From contig NZ_CATNLZ010000002.1 of NCBI RefSeq assembly GCF_950101795.1, positions 1 through 64,000 on the forward strand: 64,000 nucleotides of DNA, given 5' to 3'. The first letter of the stretch is position 1; each line of letters opens with the position of its first letter. The translations under genes were made by a program, and so were the position numbers. The stretch comes from Nocardioides sp. T2.26MG-1. GTDB taxonomy: Bacteria; Actinomycetota; Actinomycetes; Propionibacteriales; Nocardioidaceae. The notes beneath the pieces are model-generated. The model was given only the letters and a program-made list of their open reading frames with translations. It searched no databases and was not told the DNA's origin. Shown here piece after piece: positions 1 to 8,741 of this stretch.

Positions 1-447
1 CATCACGGCGCTCAGCGATCTGCACCTTCGTGCTACCCGATCGACCCGGGGACCTCCGCACGAACACCACCGGCCGGACCCTACCGAGCCCCGGGGTGTG
101 TCAATCAGCGACGCCGCAACGCGCTCACCTGCGAAGACGCCACAACGGTCACCGATCCACGGTCAAGTGGCACGAGTCAGGATCGGACAATGGCCCGAAG
201 CCTCGTACACAATAGGCAGGGTGCTCATGTAGAGGGAGTGTATGCGCGACGGTGCACCCGACGCTCCTATAGTCGTCGCGGGTCGTCGGCAGAGGATCGC
301 CGAACCTGCTCGTAGTGGCTCAGCGCTGGTGACGAGTCGGACCTCGCCCGGAAGGTCGTACTGGCTGCCGAGGCTTGGCGCCGCGGCGTGGTGTTGCTGG
401 GGTCGACAGAGGGTGTCCGACGACCCGAAGAAGTGAGATGGCGCGCC
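1..447. other. Left-edge stretch without a supported gene
   Basis: I see no recognisable protein here. A 64-codon frame at 242-436 has a purine-rich AGGGAG just before its ATG, but the spacing is only 3 bases and the translation resembles no family I know. Another frame (about 313-516) stays open and reads like ordinary protein in places, but it has no start and is blocked upstream by a TAG. It could be a gene remnant. The stretch lies downstream of a methyltransferase on the minus strand. Confidence 0.4.
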
Positions 448-1503
448 TCACGTCTCTCGCGACAACACTGCCAGGTTCTGGAAGCGAGATACCACCCCAG
501 TGATCTGTTCTCTGACTGCGAAGTGTGACCTGAAGAGGCTCATCGCGTGCTCGTCAGTCATGAACGTGTGGCGGTAGTACTCCGGGTCGGAGATGACGTC
601 GTTCACCTCGTTGGCCTTGAGTTGGGAATTGAATCCATCGTGCAATACCTGTCTCACGAAGCTCTCGGTCCTTGAGGCGAAACCAAGAAGGCTAAAGTCC
701 CCGTGGTATGAGAGTAGCGCGAGGCCACCGGGGCGAAGAATTCGTGATATTTCGTGCAGCCAGGCATCCATGGCTTCGGCCGTGAGATGGGATAGCACAG
801 AGTTCGCAAAGACGACGTCGAATGTGTCTTCGGGCAGACTGGTGGGGGGCATAAGGTCCACCGTCTCGAACCTTCCTGGGTGGAGGTTCTCCGAACACCA
901 CGCCACGTTGTACGGGTCGATGTCAATGCCCGTGATATCGGCGCCGGACTCCTGATAGTGCCGACTGAGCCTCCCGCAGCCGCATCCCCAGTCAAGAATC
1001 CTCTTGTGTTCGCTACCAACCGCGGAATATTGCGCCGCAATACTGACGAAACGTAGATAATCCGAGCGCCCGTTATTGTGGTAGTTGTACGCAGTCGCGC
1101 CTTTGCCGGATACGCGCTCGATATTGGCAACTGGCGGCGTCGGGTCGATGGAGTCCCACGAGGCGTACTGAGCGAACGTGAAACGATCCCGCTCGGCCTC
1201 GGGCGTACCGGTGGGGCAGATCGTCACGTTGAATAGGTCGGGCCTCGCGGGAACGGTCAACTCAACCCCGAATCGCCGACTCTCGGGTACGAACCAGAAC
1301 TTATCTTCCGCGTAGGCGCTCTCGAGTTGACGCCACGGCACGCGTTCTCCATTGACGAAAGCTTCGATCTCTCCGGGCGAAAGCTTGGGTCCCAGAACTA
1401 CCGTCCCACGCACTCGAAATCCGTCGCCCGATTGGAAGTGCCCATCACGGAACCAGAAGAAGTTCGGAAGAAGAGAGTTGAGAAGCGTGGTGTAGTCGGA
1501 CAC
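448..1503 (-). CDS. Class I SAM-dependent methyltransferase (polysaccharide locus)
   Basis: This 351-residue protein carries a class I methyltransferase core in its second half. The SAM-binding motif I reads LDWGCGCGRL (about residue 170), followed by the acidic loop GIDIDPYN, the motif FDVVFANSVLSHL and the post-motif LRPGGLALLSYHG. The first ~150 residues have no motif I recognise and may bind the acceptor. The start is GTG at 1503, preceded by AGGGGGA at good spacing. Position in a surface-glycan locus suggests methylation of a sugar or lipid-linked glycan; the acceptor is not evident. Base composition is unusually low for the window (29 G+C of 60 at 601-660), suggesting a variable or acquired part of the locus. 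Confidence 0.8.
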   Translation of the reverse strand: MSDYTTLLNSLLPNFFWFRDGHFQSGDGFRVRGTVVLGPKLSPGEIEAFVNGERVPWRQLESAYAEDKFWFVPESRRFGVELTVPARPDLFNVTICPTGTPEAERDRFTFAQYASWDSIDPTPPVANIERVSGKGATAYNYHNNGRSDYLRFVSIAAQYSAVGSEHKRILDWGCGCGRLSRHYQESGADITGIDIDPYNVAWCSENLHPGRFETVDLMPPTSLPEDTFDVVFANSVLSHLTAEAMDAWLHEISRILRPGGLALLSYHGDFSLLGFASRTESFVRQVLHDGFNSQLKANEVNDVISDPEYYRHTFMTDEHAMSLFRSHFAVREQITGVVSRFQNLAVLSRET

Positions 1504-2209
1504 GCGGTCCCCCTTGGCCTTCGAAGAGTTGTATCTAGTCTATCGGCGGGACCCTGCGTCGTCTGATCCGAGGCGGGAGACGGAGAGCCTCGCCATCGCC
1601 CGACTTTGGCGCAGTCATCGGCCACCGCATGCCGCGGGCCAGACTGTATCTCAACGGGTTCCGCAGAGTCGAGGGCGCAACGAAAGCCGCCGCCCGTTCC
1701 GCGCGACGGTGTGGGCTGGAGGCGGGAGAGCTCCTGAGGGGCGGAAATCACGGTGCCTGCCCGAAAGGTTCGAGTACACGGCGTCGACTCTTGCGGCGGG
1801 CTTCGTTGACGTTCATCTGTGCCCTCTCGCCGGCTCGGCGGCTCGCCGGCTCGGCGGGGCGGCCTCGCGGGTAGCAGTAAGCATCGCCCATATGGGCGCG
1901 CCATCGTCGTGATCGAGCAAGGAATCGGACACCCAGCGGCATGAACATCGCGCATTCTCGGTATTCGAGAACCGCGGCGGAGCGGGCGGTGTGCTCACCG
2001 TCGGGCTTTCTGGATGGGGCGGTGGCTTCAGTCGACGGATGTGGGGTCGATCGCCCGGCGATCCGCCTACACTTACGCGGGACGACCTATCAGGCTGAGA
2101 CAGCCAAGGACGTGGCGCCGAGTGGGTTGCAAGGGAATGTGGTGCGACTTTGCGGCGTCGCATGAGTGCGGAGGTGCCTCATGGCTGCTCCGGGCAAGGG
2201 GAGCTTGTG
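1504..2209. other. 700-base divergent intergenic region, no supported gene
   Basis: This lies between two methyltransferase genes reading away from each other, so it should carry both promoters. A TAGACT at about 1541 on the minus strand could be a -10 for the 448-1503 gene. Several overlapping frames exist on both strands, but none has a ribosome site or a recognisable product. The only structured element is the 16-base tandem duplication at 1826-1857. It may contain decayed coding sequence. Confidence 0.4.
1826..1857. repeat. Perfect 16-base tandem duplication
   Basis: The unit CTCGCCGGCTCGGCGG occurs twice back to back (1826-1841 and 1842-1857) with no mismatch. It lies in non-coding sequence. 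Each unit contains CGCCGGCTCGGCG, which can fold back on itself. It is most simply a slippage product. Confidence 0.7.
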
Positions 2210-2983
2210 ATGAACTCGCATCGGGACGAGTCTGCTCCAGACGCGTCCGTCTGTTTCACGGCTGCCTGTCGAGCTTGTGACAGTGAGCGATCTTTCGAGG
2301 CGCCGGATGACTATTACTCGTGCCGTTCGTCCCTCAAGTCCGGTGATTGTCCTCTTGGTGCATGCGTGCCACGTGAGCGAGCTGTCAGCGCTGTCGCCCA
2401 TGACTTGTTCGGCCGCGACGGTCTGCGGAGGATGGACATTCACGAGGTCGCGCCCACGGGCCGCGGCTTTACACTCTGGCTTCGCCAGGAGGTGCGGGGT
2501 TACGTCGGATCTGGCTACTTCCCAGACGTCCCGTTCGGCAGGATGGTCGGAACCCTGCGAAACGAGGATATTGAGTCGCAGACATTTGCGTCGGGTGTTT
2601 TCGACCTCGTGCTGCACCTCGACGTCATGGAGCACATCTACCGGCCGTTCGACGCGCTACGTGAGGTCTGGCGTACGCTGAGACCCGGCGGATACTGCAT
2701 CTTCACGGCCCCGACCTACGCAGGCCGTCTGCGGAGTGAACAGGTCGCCTTTCGTGAGAGCGACGGAGTTCGCGTTGTGGGGGAGCCCGAGTACCACGGC
2801 AACCCGCAGCATCCGGACCAAGGAGCTCTCGTCACCTGGCGTTACGGCTACGACCTGCCATTGCTCATCAGTCGAGAGACCGAGTTCGATGTCGAGGTAC
2901 GTCGTTGGCAATCCCGCCGCTTGGCAATCATGGGCCCGATGACTGAGGTGTACATCTTGCACAAGGGCTCCTGGCACTCATAG
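2210..2983 (+). CDS. SAM-dependent methyltransferase-like protein with Cys-rich N terminus
   Basis: The 257-residue product has the C-terminal half of a class I methyltransferase: FDLVLHLDVMEHIYRPFDAL followed by TLRPGGYCIFTAPTY. This is the usual motif of small sugar or ubiquinone-type methyltransferases. The N terminus is rich in cysteine (positions around CRACDS, YYSCRSS and DCPLGAC), which may form a zinc site. A glycine-rich SAM loop is not clear, so cofactor binding is uncertain. I chose ATG 2210 because AAGGGGAG lies 5 bases upstream; in-frame starts farther upstream lack this. It faces the pyruvyl-transferase-like gene convergently and probably belongs to the glycan-decoration set. 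Confidence 0.65.
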   Translation: MNSHRDESAPDASVCFTAACRACDSERSFEAPDDYYSCRSSLKSGDCPLGACVPRERAVSAVAHDLFGRDGLRRMDIHEVAPTGRGFTLWLRQEVRGYVGSGYFPDVPFGRMVGTLRNEDIESQTFASGVFDLVLHLDVMEHIYRPFDALREVWRTLRPGGYCIFTAPTYAGRLRSEQVAFRESDGVRVVGEPEYHGNPQHPDQGALVTWRYGYDLPLLISRETEFDVEVRRWQSRRLAIMGPMTEVYILHKGSWHS

Positions 2984-3042
2984 CCTGGGCCCGAGCTGGC
3001 GGGCGGCGGATGGGTTCGATCGGCAGGCCTCGTCGATCAGCA

Positions 3043-4176
3043 CTATCGAGCTAGTGCGGCGAGCGTTCCGCGGGCCGCCAGACCATGGCCCTTCAAGAGC
3101 GTCACGTAGGTCTTCGCGAGTTGGGCTCGATTGGCGTCGAATGCACGACCATCGAATGAGCGCAGCGTCGCCCACATCGCACGCGGCCCTTGGTCTTCAA
3201 GGTCCTGGGCAGGCACGCTCGGAAGCCCTGTCGTGTCGCACAGCTCCTTGGTGCGGCTGTCGTGTGTGACCACGACAGCGGGCGTGCCCGCCTGCATGGC
3301 CATCATCGCGCCGTGGAAGCGGGGCCCGACACACACCTCGAAGCGCTGCATGTGCTCGATCCATGCCTCGATCTCGAAGAACACGACCGCATTCGATCTC
3401 GCCCACTGCTCGAAGAGCTCGGGGTCTAGCCCCGGGGCAAAATGCCTGGTGAGCCGGGCCAGATCAGCAGGATCCACGTCCTTTCCACGGGCGAGATCGA
3501 TGAGCTCGAGCTCCTCCTGAAGTACCCATGGGAGTCCTTGCGTGGAACCGGCTGCCAGACTCACCATGATCTGATCCACGACCTTGAGGTTGCTCGCCGT
3601 GGATCGGGCTGCCAGTGTCGCGATCCGCTCCGGCTCCGTGCCCGTGACACGACTCTCGATCGACTCACCGAGGTTTCGGCGCCCGGACAGGAAGTGGGAC
3701 GGGCAGCCGATCACCTCCGTCGAAGTGATCCCGTGCTTGGCCAGCTGCGACCTCGTGTACTCGCCTCGGACAAGGATGTTGGGCGTGTCCGAGTAGCGCA
3801 GCCGCGCGACGGCCCTCGCCCAATGAAGCGTGCCCGGAGTCGGTTCGGCGTCGTCGGTGGCGGCCGACGACTGAGCGCCAAGACCGATAGCTAGCACGGG
3901 TACGTCGGCTTCGAGCAGGAGGTCGCCCAACTGTCCCAGGTCGGTGTGCGAGCCGAATTGGTTGGCGCAGGGCATCACGACAAGATCGGCTTCAGCCAAC
4001 AACTCCGGTGACGTCGACCACCCCCGGAATGAGATTTCGGCGTCCAACTGGTCGGCAATCGCAGTCGTGAATGCCATGTTCCCAGTGTTCCGCCCGACGC
4101 GTGCGTACAGGGCTTTGGTGTCGGTGCCGGCGTAGTGCGTCATGGCACGTTGGCCGGCGAGATACGCAACTCGCAT
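3043..4176 (-). CDS. Polysaccharide pyruvyl transferase family protein
   Basis: The 377-residue protein matches the polysaccharide pyruvyl transferase fold, which in characterised members adds ketal-linked pyruvate from PEP to sugars of an exopolysaccharide. Visible landmarks are the N-terminal MRVAYLAGQ strand, ADLVVMPCANQFG, a second Rossmann-like half starting ILVRGEYTRSQLAKHGI, EVIGCPSHF, and the conserved GPRFHGAMMAMQAGTPAVVV block near residue 310. I chose ATG 4176 rather than upstream in-frame starts because AGAAGGAG precedes it and the fold begins there. It follows a methyltransferase on the same strand by 64 bases. The acceptor sugar cannot be read from the sequence. Confidence 0.75.
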   Translation of the reverse strand: MRVAYLAGQRAMTHYAGTDTKALYARVGRNTGNMAFTTAIADQLDAEISFRGWSTSPELLAEADLVVMPCANQFGSHTDLGQLGDLLLEADVPVLAIGLGAQSSAATDDAEPTPGTLHWARAVARLRYSDTPNILVRGEYTRSQLAKHGITSTEVIGCPSHFLSGRRNLGESIESRVTGTEPERIATLAARSTASNLKVVDQIMVSLAAGSTQGLPWVLQEELELIDLARGKDVDPADLARLTRHFAPGLDPELFEQWARSNAVVFFEIEAWIEHMQRFEVCVGPRFHGAMMAMQAGTPAVVVTHDSRTKELCDTTGLPSVPAQDLEDQGPRAMWATLRSFDGRAFDANRAQLAKTYVTLLKGHGLAARGTLAALAR

Positions 4177-4240
4177 ATCGCGCGAAGCTCCTTCTAGAGT
4201 GCGGGGTCGGATGGTCACGGGCTCTGCCGTGGAGAAACCT

Positions 4241-5149
4241 TCAGGCGGGTGCTCGACGGGCTCGTACCACAACCTGGTGAGGGTCAGCGGGAACCCACTC
4301 GAGCAGCGGGGGCTCGAACCCGCTCGCGAGACAGGCTCGATCAAGGTAGCTCAGGGACACGGAGGTGTCGCCGTAATCGTGTTGGCCCGGGTAGGGGTGG
4401 AAGTAGAACTCCCGATGCTCCGCATCCCGCAGTGCGCCCTCCCAGTCGGAGCGGAGGGACCAGTATTCAGGTGGTCGCACCGTGAAGACGGCGACGCCTC
4501 CCGGTCTGACCATCCGTCCCAGCCCGGCCAGGCACGATGGAAATGCCTGGGGCCCGAGGCTCGTGAAGACAGAAAATGCGTAGACAACGTCCAGGCTGTT
4601 CTCGGCTAGGGGCAAGGTCTCGAGGAGAGGGTCGCTCAAGATGAGCTCGATGGGGACCCGCAACTGCCGAGCTTCCTCCAAACTGGACTCCCACGCATCG
4701 CAGCCCGTAAGGTTCTCGGGCTTCGAGTACTTCAACCACAGCATCGCCAGGCGCCCCCAGCCCACACCGAAGTCGAGCACCTTGGCATCGGTCGGTCTCA
4801 CTCCTGCTTCGGCGCAGGCAAGAACGACCTGGTCGATGTGGGCAACCGATTGTCGTAGGAGCTGACCACCCGACAGACCCGTCCACTCCTTTTGAAGTGA
4901 GGCGTCCGGCATCCGAGGGAGGAGTAGGTCGGCTCGGCCGAAGTGCCTTTCGGGCGCATCGAGCAACTGGCCCCAGATCGCGACTGGAATCCGCCGCAGG
5001 AGGTCGGCCAGGTTGCCTAAGTCTGGGCGGAGCTCTCTGTCCAGACGGACGACTTCGTCGCGCCACGGCGTCAGTTGGGTCCACGAGACGTCGTCGAGAA
5101 AGGCGCCGGTCGCATCGCCGCTGAGCGCGCCGGCGCTAGGCCGTTCCAT
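4241..5149 (-). CDS. Class I SAM-dependent methyltransferase (glycan locus)
   Basis: The product is 302 residues with a canonical SAM site: VLDFGVGWGRLAMLWLKY (motif I, about residue 125), an acidic CDAWESS after strand 2, LDVVYAFSVFTSLG and MVRPGGVAVFTVRPPEYW. The last hundred residues contain several aromatic residues (REFYFHPYPGQHDYGD), a plausible sugar-binding face. ATG 5149 lies inside the last codons of the upstream giant glycosyltransferase (overlap 5136-5149), indicating translational coupling. Longer in-frame starts exist but would run deep into that gene. The role as a glycan O- or C-methyltransferase is inferred from context. Confidence 0.75.
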   Translation of the reverse strand: MERPSAGALSGDATGAFLDDVSWTQLTPWRDEVVRLDRELRPDLGNLADLLRRIPVAIWGQLLDAPERHFGRADLLLPRMPDASLQKEWTGLSGGQLLRQSVAHIDQVVLACAEAGVRPTDAKVLDFGVGWGRLAMLWLKYSKPENLTGCDAWESSLEEARQLRVPIELILSDPLLETLPLAENSLDVVYAFSVFTSLGPQAFPSCLAGLGRMVRPGGVAVFTVRPPEYWSLRSDWEGALRDAEHREFYFHPYPGQHDYGDTSVSLSYLDRACLASGFEPPLLEWVPADPHQVVVRARRAPA

Positions 5150-8100
5150 GCCCGCTCGCGCCCTTGTCGAGCCCGGCCGCATCGTGTCGATCGCCGTCTC
5201 GAGTCCTGTTGCTGGAAGTGATCTTCGCTGCCAAGGATGCGAACTGCTCATCGTGATGGAGCGCAGTGGAGGGTCCGAGGTTGAACTGCTCGTAGAGGCG
5301 CTCGGCATAGGCGACCGCCAGGCGCCGCACAGGCGCGGACACGGGGAACGCATCGGCGATGTCGGCCTGCATGGTCATGATCTCCATCAGGTGTCGCCGC
5401 CCGAGGCCGCTCGCAACGACGCTGTGCTGGTGGCGGCGATGTCCATTCAGCGCGCGGGGCACGAACACGAGGTCGCCGTGCTGCAGCACCTCGAGGTAGA
5501 CCCGCCAGTCTCCAGCGGTCGGCAGTTCGCTCAGGTCCACCCGCTCCATCGCCAGGCGAAGGGTGGTGGCGTCGAACAGCACGGCACTCACGTTGGGAAT
5601 CGTGTTGCGAATGGCGAGGCACTCCGTGATCTCGTCACGGCCCGAGGTGCGGTAGCGCCGGGTCCAGTCACGCGCGTGGATGTCTGCAACATACTCACGG
5701 TAGTGGTGGGCGAGGACGGTTCCGTCGGCGTCGAGCTGTCTCGATTCGCTGTAGGCCATGGCGGTTCCTGATGACCAGAACTCTGGTACAAGCGACGCGA
5801 GGAACATGGGGTCTGCGACGTCGTCGGCTTCGGCGATCCACACCAGATCGCCGGTGGCGAGCTGCGACCCCAACCGCCACTGGGCGAACACCGATCCGCT
5901 GTTCTCCTCGTTCACGACGACACGCACGTGTGGTATCGCGTCCGCGATCGCCTCGCGGATGGCTGTCACGCTGTCGTCGGTGGACGCGTCGTCGAGCACG
6001 ATGAGCTCGTAGATCGGGAACGTCTGGTCGAGCACCTGTCGAAGCCGGTCGCCGATGAACCGCTCGTAGTTGTAGTTGGGCACGACGACGCTTACGCGAG
6101 GAAGCGCGGCGGGCGTTGCAGCGAGCAGGTCGAGCATGTAGCGCTGGAAGTTGAACTCGCCGATCACAAGTTGCCGGCGGGTGTGCGCGTCGGCGGGCGA
6201 GTCCGAGCTGACAGCATCGATGACCCCGTCGACGAGACACTCGCCTGTCAAGGTCTCGACCAACCGTCCACCAGATCGGAGGATCAGGTCATCCTGTCCT
6301 GTGCGGTCGCGTCCTGCCACGACCGGGAGCCCGCACATGAGTGCTTCGAGCACCACGCTGGGGAAAGGGTCCTCTCGCGAACTGAGGACCAGCACGTCGG
6401 CGGCTTGATAGTAGACCTCTGTGTCCGAGACGTAACCGACGAGGTGCAGCCTGTCCGAGCCGGCCGCTGCGATTGCGTCGACGATGCGCCTGTCGTAGGT
6501 GTCGTGACGGCCCACCCACACGAAGTGGACGGCGCTGCCGTCCGCGGCGGTGGGCCGGGTGGCGGCCATCTCGGCGAAGAGATCCAGGCCCTTGCGATGA
6601 TCGCCGTACCCCACTCCGAGGGCCACTGTCGCGTCGAAAGGCAATCCCAACCGCTCGCGCAGCGCTTGGCGATGAGCCGCGGATCGTTCTCCGGCGATCG
6701 GCTTATAGATCCCTTGAGGGCGGATGATCTCGTCGGTGTCCCGCGGCAGTGCGTAGGGGTAGTCGCGCGCAACCTTGTCGGCGGGGAACACGATCCGATG
6801 TGCGCCGTTGGTCAAGGACTCCGCGCGCTGGCTTACCGCTGGGTCGGAGAGCACGCTTGGCAGTTCGTGCACAAGACCGGTGACGTCGGCCCCGGCTTGA
6901 CGCAGTCGTGAAGCGAAGCCACCGGACACGGACGTGTTGCAGATGGCGGTGGTGAATCCGCGTTGGACCAGTCGATCAGCAAGCATCTCGGCGGTGGCGT
7001 CGTCGTCGCGCGCCAGAACGTGTAGCGGCGCGGTCCTGGCGAACTCGGATGCGAGCTCGCCCTCGCCGAGCGCCACCACCTCCACGTGGAGCCCGAAGCG
7101 GCCCAGGGTGCGGGTCATCGCGAGCGCCAGCAGTTGCGCACCGTGCGGGTGCATGTCGTGCGTGACGACGATGACTCCCGTGCCATGGGTGCCCACCGGA
7201 CCGTCGGCCAACGTGGTCTGCGCGTCACGGACGGCGTGGAGCCATTGGTAGCCCTGGGCCTCGTCCGGCTCGAGATAGGCGCCCTCGGCCCACTCGTTCC
7301 ACGCGTTGATGAAGACCAACCGCGAGGAAGGCTCGCAGCGGGCGATGGTCTCCGCGCCGGCGTTGAGGAGCCATTGTCGGAAGCCTTCCGGGTTGGCGCC
7401 CCACAAGATGGCCGCTGACTTCCCGCGTCGGGCGGTGTTGTCCCACGAGGGACATGCCCCGCGCCACACCGGGTAGGACGGTTCGGCGTAGCTGTTGCTC
7501 CGGCTGGCCAGTTCCACCCAGTCGTAGACCTGTCCCTCGAAACCCGGCGTCGCCTCGAGTTCCGACACGCGATGTGGGCCGGTGTTGTTGGGCGGGAACT
7601 CGACCGCGACGTCGAAGCCGAAGTCGGCTGGGTCTGCCTTGTCGAAGGACTGGACGTAGGCCAGCAGGATCTCGCCGATGCCGTTGTCACGACACCAGGC
7701 CCGCCACCGGGCGGCTGTCGCGGCCGGGTCGGGAAGGAGTGAGGGTCGATACACCAGCAGCACGGGCTTGCCGTCGACCCGGACATATCGGCGATCGCGG
7801 AGATAGTGGGCCATCTCCGCGATGAAGGCGAGATCGTCCTCCGGAGAGTGACTCTGTCCGATGAGCACGTCCCCGGCTCTGCCGTCCCAGGTGCGGGTCC
7901 AGTTCTCGTTCGCCCAGCACACCAGGAATTCGAGGTCCAACGAGTCGTCGGCGAGGAATGCCTCGAGCGGACGGTCCAGGAGTCTCTTCCCGGCAAACCA
8001 GTAGGCGTAGAAGCAGAACGCGGAGATCCCGTGGAGGACGGCCAGCTCGACCTGCCGGCGCATGATCGCAGGATCCCGTAGGTCGTAGTAGCCCAGCTCT

Positions 8101-8741
8101 CCCGGGACGTTCGGCTGCCGGTGCCCGTCGAAGGACGGCGTCCCGCGCACGACATTGGTCCACTCGGTGAAACCCTCGCCCCACCATTCATCGTTCTCCG
8201 GGATCGGATGGAACTGCGGCAGGTAGAACGCGACCGTCCGCAACGCAGTCGCGCCGGGAGGTGAGGCCGCGGGCGATTCAGACCGCTCAGCGAGCGACGG
8301 CAGGACCGGCCTGGCGTCGGGCGCCGGGATGGGCTGGGGCTCGGGTTCGCTCGGGGCCGCGATGGCCGTCGCGCCTGCGAGCTCGACCGTGAGCGGGGAG
8401 AAGTCGTCCAGACCCGGGGCATCGAGCGACTCGAAGTCGGCCCGAGGCAGGCGACCCTCACGCCACCCGTACAGGGCGTAGTGCACCAGCGGGTTCATCC
8501 CGCTCTCCGCAACGTCTGGATTGGAGTCGAGGTAGTACTGCGTCGAGAAGCCTGGTCCGGGGTCGCGTCCCTCGAGCCACCCTTGGGTCAGGTAGTGGAT
8601 CAGGGGAGGGGCGCCGGCCTCGGCCACATCGAGGTAGTGCACGCGGTACCACTCCTCGTCGACCGCACCGCTGGCTGCGACCTCCGCAAGCTCCTCGGGC
8701 GCGACTGCGGGCTCCCAGATGGCTGCTGGCTCTGACCGCAT
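5136..8741 (-). CDS. Three-module glycosyltransferase: WbsX-like + GT4 + GT2
   Basis: This 1201-residue protein joins three glycan-building modules. Residues ~30-100 hold two copies of a short motif (YLDVAEAGAPPLIHYLTQGW, then YYLDSNPDVAESGMNPLVHY) seen at the front of surface-glycan enzymes. Residues ~168-500 are a WbsX/GH99-like module (AFYLPQFHPIPENDEWWGEG, CWANENWTRTWDG, NAWNEWAEGAYLEPD). Residues ~525-860 are a GT4 fold (VGYGDHRKGLDLF, DVLVLSSREDPFPSVVLEAL). Residues ~865-1080 are a GT2 GT-A fold (SVVVPNYNYERF, VLDDASTDDS, WIAEADD). ATG 8741 overlaps the stop of the sulfotransferase gene by one base (TGATG). It probably adds several sugars in sequence to a lipid-linked glycan; donors are unknown. 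Confidence 0.85.
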   Translation of the reverse strand: MRSEPAAIWEPAVAPEELAEVAASGAVDEEWYRVHYLDVAEAGAPPLIHYLTQGWLEGRDPGPGFSTQYYLDSNPDVAESGMNPLVHYALYGWREGRLPRADFESLDAPGLDDFSPLTVELAGATAIAAPSEPEPQPIPAPDARPVLPSLAERSESPAASPPGATALRTVAFYLPQFHPIPENDEWWGEGFTEWTNVVRGTPSFDGHRQPNVPGELGYYDLRDPAIMRRQVELAVLHGISAFCFYAYWFAGKRLLDRPLEAFLADDSLDLEFLVCWANENWTRTWDGRAGDVLIGQSHSPEDDLAFIAEMAHYLRDRRYVRVDGKPVLLVYRPSLLPDPAATAARWRAWCRDNGIGEILLAYVQSFDKADPADFGFDVAVEFPPNNTGPHRVSELEATPGFEGQVYDWVELASRSNSYAEPSYPVWRGACPSWDNTARRGKSAAILWGANPEGFRQWLLNAGAETIARCEPSSRLVFINAWNEWAEGAYLEPDEAQGYQWLHAVRDAQTTLADGPVGTHGTGVIVVTHDMHPHGAQLLALAMTRTLGRFGLHVEVVALGEGELASEFARTAPLHVLARDDDATAEMLADRLVQRGFTTAICNTSVSGGFASRLRQAGADVTGLVHELPSVLSDPAVSQRAESLTNGAHRIVFPADKVARDYPYALPRDTDEIIRPQGIYKPIAGERSAAHRQALRERLGLPFDATVALGVGYGDHRKGLDLFAEMAATRPTAADGSAVHFVWVGRHDTYDRRIVDAIAAAGSDRLHLVGYVSDTEVYYQAADVLVLSSREDPFPSVVLEALMCGLPVVAGRDRTGQDDLILRSGGRLVETLTGECLVDGVIDAVSSDSPADAHTRRQLVIGEFNFQRYMLDLLAATPAALPRVSVVVPNYNYERFIGDRLRQVLDQTFPIYELIVLDDASTDDSVTAIREAIADAIPHVRVVVNEENSGSVFAQWRLGSQLATGDLVWIAEADDVADPMFLASLVPEFWSSGTAMAYSESRQLDADGTVLAHHYREYVADIHARDWTRRYRTSGRDEITECLAIRNTIPNVSAVLFDATTLRLAMERVDLSELPTAGDWRVYLEVLQHGDLVFVPRALNGHRRHQHSVVASGLGRRHLMEIMTMQADIADAFPVSAPVRRLAVAYAERLYEQFNLGPSTALHHDEQFASLAAKITSSNRTRDGDRHDAAGLDKGASGHGTA

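Noticed and set aside
242..436. 64-codon frame with AGGGAG upstream
   Set aside because: Spacing too short and no recognisable protein character.
4177..4344. N-terminal extension of the pyruvyl-transferase-like protein
   Set aside because: The extension runs into the upstream methyltransferase gene and a good ribosome site marks ATG 4176.
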